Under the pieces are notes generated by a model. That model made no database searches, was not told the origin of the DNA, and was given only the letters and a program-made list of their open reading frames with translations. Both the position numbers and the translations under genes were made by a program. From an uncultured Eubacteriales bacterium (GTDB lineage: Bacteria; Bacillota; Clostridia; Lachnospirales; Lachnospiraceae): DNA of 8,066 bases. Shown here piece by piece: positions 6,400 through 8,066 of this stretch (position 1 is its first letter; each line of letters opens with the position of its first letter). The DNA lies in assembly GCA_900313765.1 (NCBI GenBank), contig OMSN01000076.1:1-8066 (forward strand). Direction: 5' to 3'.

Positions 6400-7014
6400 A
6401 TGGATGCAGTGAAGATTAAGATATGCGGTCTTATGAGACCGGAAGATATAGACGCGGTAAATGAATATCGTCCGGATCTTGCAGGGTTCATCCTTGCCCG
6501 CGGCCGCAGACGATCGCTCACAGATCAGCAGATGCGGGAACTGGTGCGGGCGCTTCGCCCGGAGATACAGAGTGCAGCGGTTTTTCTGGATCAGGACCCT
6601 GCCTGGATCGCAGAGCTTGCGGCGCAGGATCTGATGGATGTGATCCAGCTGCACGGGCAGGAGAGCAATGAAGAGATCCGTTTTCTTCGGGAGAACACGG
6701 ACAAGAAGATCATCAAGGCATTCCGGATCGAGAAGGCGGATGATATTCGCAAAGCCCAGGAGAGCGAGGCAGATCTGGTGCTGCTGGACAGCGGCGCGGG
6801 CGGAACCGGGGAAGTCTTCGACTGGTCCCTGATCCGGCAGATACACCGGCCATACATACTGGCAGGCGGACTGGACCCGGAGAATGTGAGGGCGGCTCTT
6901 GAACAGACGCACCCGTATGCGGTGGACGTAAGCTCCGGAGTCGAGACAGCGCACTGCAAGGACCCGGAGAAGATCAGACGGTTTATCCGTGCAGTCAGAG
7001 AAACCGCACGGTAA
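6400..7014 (+). CDS. trpF: Phosphoribosylanthranilate isomerase (TrpF)
   Basis: Isomerises phosphoribosyl-anthranilate to carboxyphenylamino-deoxyribulose phosphate (Amadori rearrangement), acting between TrpD and TrpC. The 204 residues are typical of the stand-alone enzyme. The N-terminal VKIKICGL carries the catalytic base Cys9, and LVLLDSGAGGTGEVFDW (127-142) carries the catalytic acid Asp130. VIQLHGQE (81-88), YILAGGLDPENV (152-163) and AVDVSSGVE (174-182) form the phosphate- and substrate-binding loops of the (beta/alpha)8 barrel. The usual S-x-R-x-V stretch after beta2 is altered to GRRRSL (35-40); a key Arg is still available, so I expect activity. The start is set by GGGAGGA (about 6389-6395) just upstream. 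The gene begins 37 bases after trpC and ends 76 bases before trpB, the largest gap within the operon. That gap contains only a small CCTGC/GCAGG hairpin (7055-7070). Confidence 0.95.
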   Translation: MDAVKIKICGLMRPEDIDAVNEYRPDLAGFILARGRRRSLTDQQMRELVRALRPEIQSAAVFLDQDPAWIAELAAQDLMDVIQLHGQESNEEIRFLRENTDKKIIKAFRIEKADDIRKAQESEADLVLLDSGAGGTGEVFDWSLIRQIHRPYILAGGLDPENVRAALEQTHPYAVDVSSGVETAHCKDPEKIRRFIRAVRETAR

Positions 7015-7090
7015 GGCAGGCAGATACAGAGAAAAGCCGAGAAGATCGACTGACCCTGCTTGAATGCAGGATAGATCAGGGAGGATGAGG

Positions 7091-8066
7091 ATGGCAACAC
7101 AGGCAGATTCAAGAGGAAGATTCGGACGCTTCGGGGGACAGTACATACCGGAAACCCTGATGAATGCAGTCATTGAACTGGACGAGGCGTATAAACATTA
7201 TAAAAATGACCCTGCTTTCAACCGTGAACTGGAGGTCCTTTTCAATGAATACGCAAACAGGCCAAGCCGCCTGTATTATGCACGGAAGATGACAGAGGAC
7301 CTGGGCGGGGCTCAACAACGTTCTGGGGCAGGCGCTCCTTGCCCAGAAGATGGGGAAGACCCGCCTGATCGCGGAGACCGGCGCCGGACAGCACGGGGTT
7401 GCGACCGCCACCGCTGCGGCGTATTTCGGAATGGAATGCGTGGTGTTTATGGGAAAGGTCGACACAGAGCGCCAGGCACTCAATGTCTATAAAATGAAGC
7501 TCCTCGGCGCAACCGTTGTCCCGGTCACCAGCGGAACCGCGACCCTCAAGGACGCCGTGTCAGAGGCATTTCGCGAGTGGACCAACCGGATCTCAGACAC
7601 CCATTACTGCCTGGGATCGGTCATGGGACCCCATCCGTTCCCGACCATCGTCCGGGACTTCCAGTCCGTCATCTCCAGAGAATCCAGAGCGCAGATTCTG
7701 GAGAAGGAAGGCAGGCTTCCGGATGCAGTGCTCGCCTGCGTCGGAGGTGGGTCCAACGCGATCGGATCTTTCTATCATTACATAGATGACAGCGATGTCG
7801 CCCTGATCGGCTGCGAGGCAGCCGGCCGTGGAATTGACACCTTCGAGACGGCGGCGACCGTCAGCACGGGCCGCCTGGGGATCTTCCACGGGATGAAGAG
7901 CCTGTTCTGCCAGGATGAATACGGCCAGATCGCCCCGGTCTATTCGATCTCCGCCGGACTGGATTATCCGGGGATCGGTCCGGAGCATGCACATCTGCAT
8001 GACATCGGGCGCGCCCAGTATGTGCCGGTTACGGATGAAGAGGCCGTGCAGGCATTCGAGTATACC
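7091..8066 (+). pseudogene. trpB: Tryptophan synthase beta chain (TrpB), internally deleted and frameshifted; 3' end outside window
   Basis: TrpB is the PLP enzyme that condenses indole with L-serine, in complex with TrpA. AGGGAGG (7078-7084) sets the start at 7091, giving MATQADSRGRFGRFGGQYIP. Homology runs normally to [17 protein letters not shown] (ending 7309). The original frame then becomes nonsense and stops at 7490-7492. TrpB sequence resumes in another frame at 7314 with [15 protein letters not shown]. It continues open to the window edge with [15 protein letters not shown] (includes the Glu expected in catalysis), [15 protein letters not shown], the PLP-phosphate loop GGGSNAIG (about 7743-7766) and [16 protein letters not shown]. 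Missing between the two parts is the stretch that normally reads roughly AKIYLKREDL-NHTGAHKI, about 18 residues including the PLP-binding lysine. The loss is about 50 bases net. Frameshifting at the ribosome could not restore that lysine, so this allele should be inactive unless the deletion is an assembly error. trpA is expected downstream but not seen. Confidence 0.93.

Noticed and set aside
7055..7070. CCTGC/GCAGG hairpin between trpF and trpB as a terminator
   Set aside because: Only 5 bp with no T-tract, inside an operon; likely incidental.
7300..7492. Programmed ribosomal frameshift in trpB
   Set aside because: No slippery heptamer is apparent at the junction, and the PLP-lysine segment is absent in every frame, so frameshifting would not give an active enzyme.
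1..8066. CRISPR array, tRNA or rRNA genes, insertion sequence
   Set aside because: No regularly spaced repeats, cloverleaf with CCA-type end, rRNA signatures, transposase frames or terminal inverted repeats were found.

Overview
The window looks like chromosome of a moderately GC-rich Firmicute, most likely a gut Clostridia or Lachnospiraceae-type bacterium. This rests on three things: a tryptophan T-box leader in front of a trpE-G-D-C-F-B operon, strong AGGAGG-type ribosome binding sites throughout, and a secreted beta-helix protein of a type I recall from Lachnospiraceae. No database search was possible, so the placement is inference.

Layout, all on the + strand. Positions 2-1345 hold the C-terminal part of a large, probably secreted, repeat-rich beta-helix protein whose start lies outside the window. 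It is followed by a hairpin that may be its terminator, then trmL (1512-1985), a tRNA wobble-position 2'-O-methyltransferase. The 452-base gap at 1986-2437 contains a sigma-A type promoter, a T-box riboswitch with a UGG (Trp) specifier and a UGGC acceptor-binding bulge, a very strong terminator hairpin, and a second hairpin before trpE.

The trp operon then runs trpE (2438-3913), trpG (3910-4485), trpD (4505-5527), trpC (5520-6362), trpF (6400-7014) and the start of trpB (7091 to the window end). TrpE and TrpG make anthranilate from chorismate and glutamine. TrpD adds the phosphoribosyl group, TrpF isomerises the product and TrpC closes the indole ring. TrpB would join indole and serine into tryptophan with TrpA, presumably encoded just beyond the window. 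The trpE/trpG and trpD/trpC junctions overlap, which fits one co-transcribed and translationally coupled unit. Uncharged tRNA-Trp binding to the leader should switch the operon on.

The main anomalies are these. trpB has lost about 50 bases near position 7310; this removes the PLP-binding lysine and shifts the frame, and codon use differs on the two sides of the break. TrpC carries about 13 extra residues in its catalytic beta1-alpha1 loop, in DNA that can fold into two hairpins. The T-box terminator has a perfect 16-bp stem but a poor T-tract. TrmL lacks the usual arginine of SPOUT motif 3. Otherwise the window is an ordinary biosynthetic region, and I found no sign of an undescribed multi-gene system.
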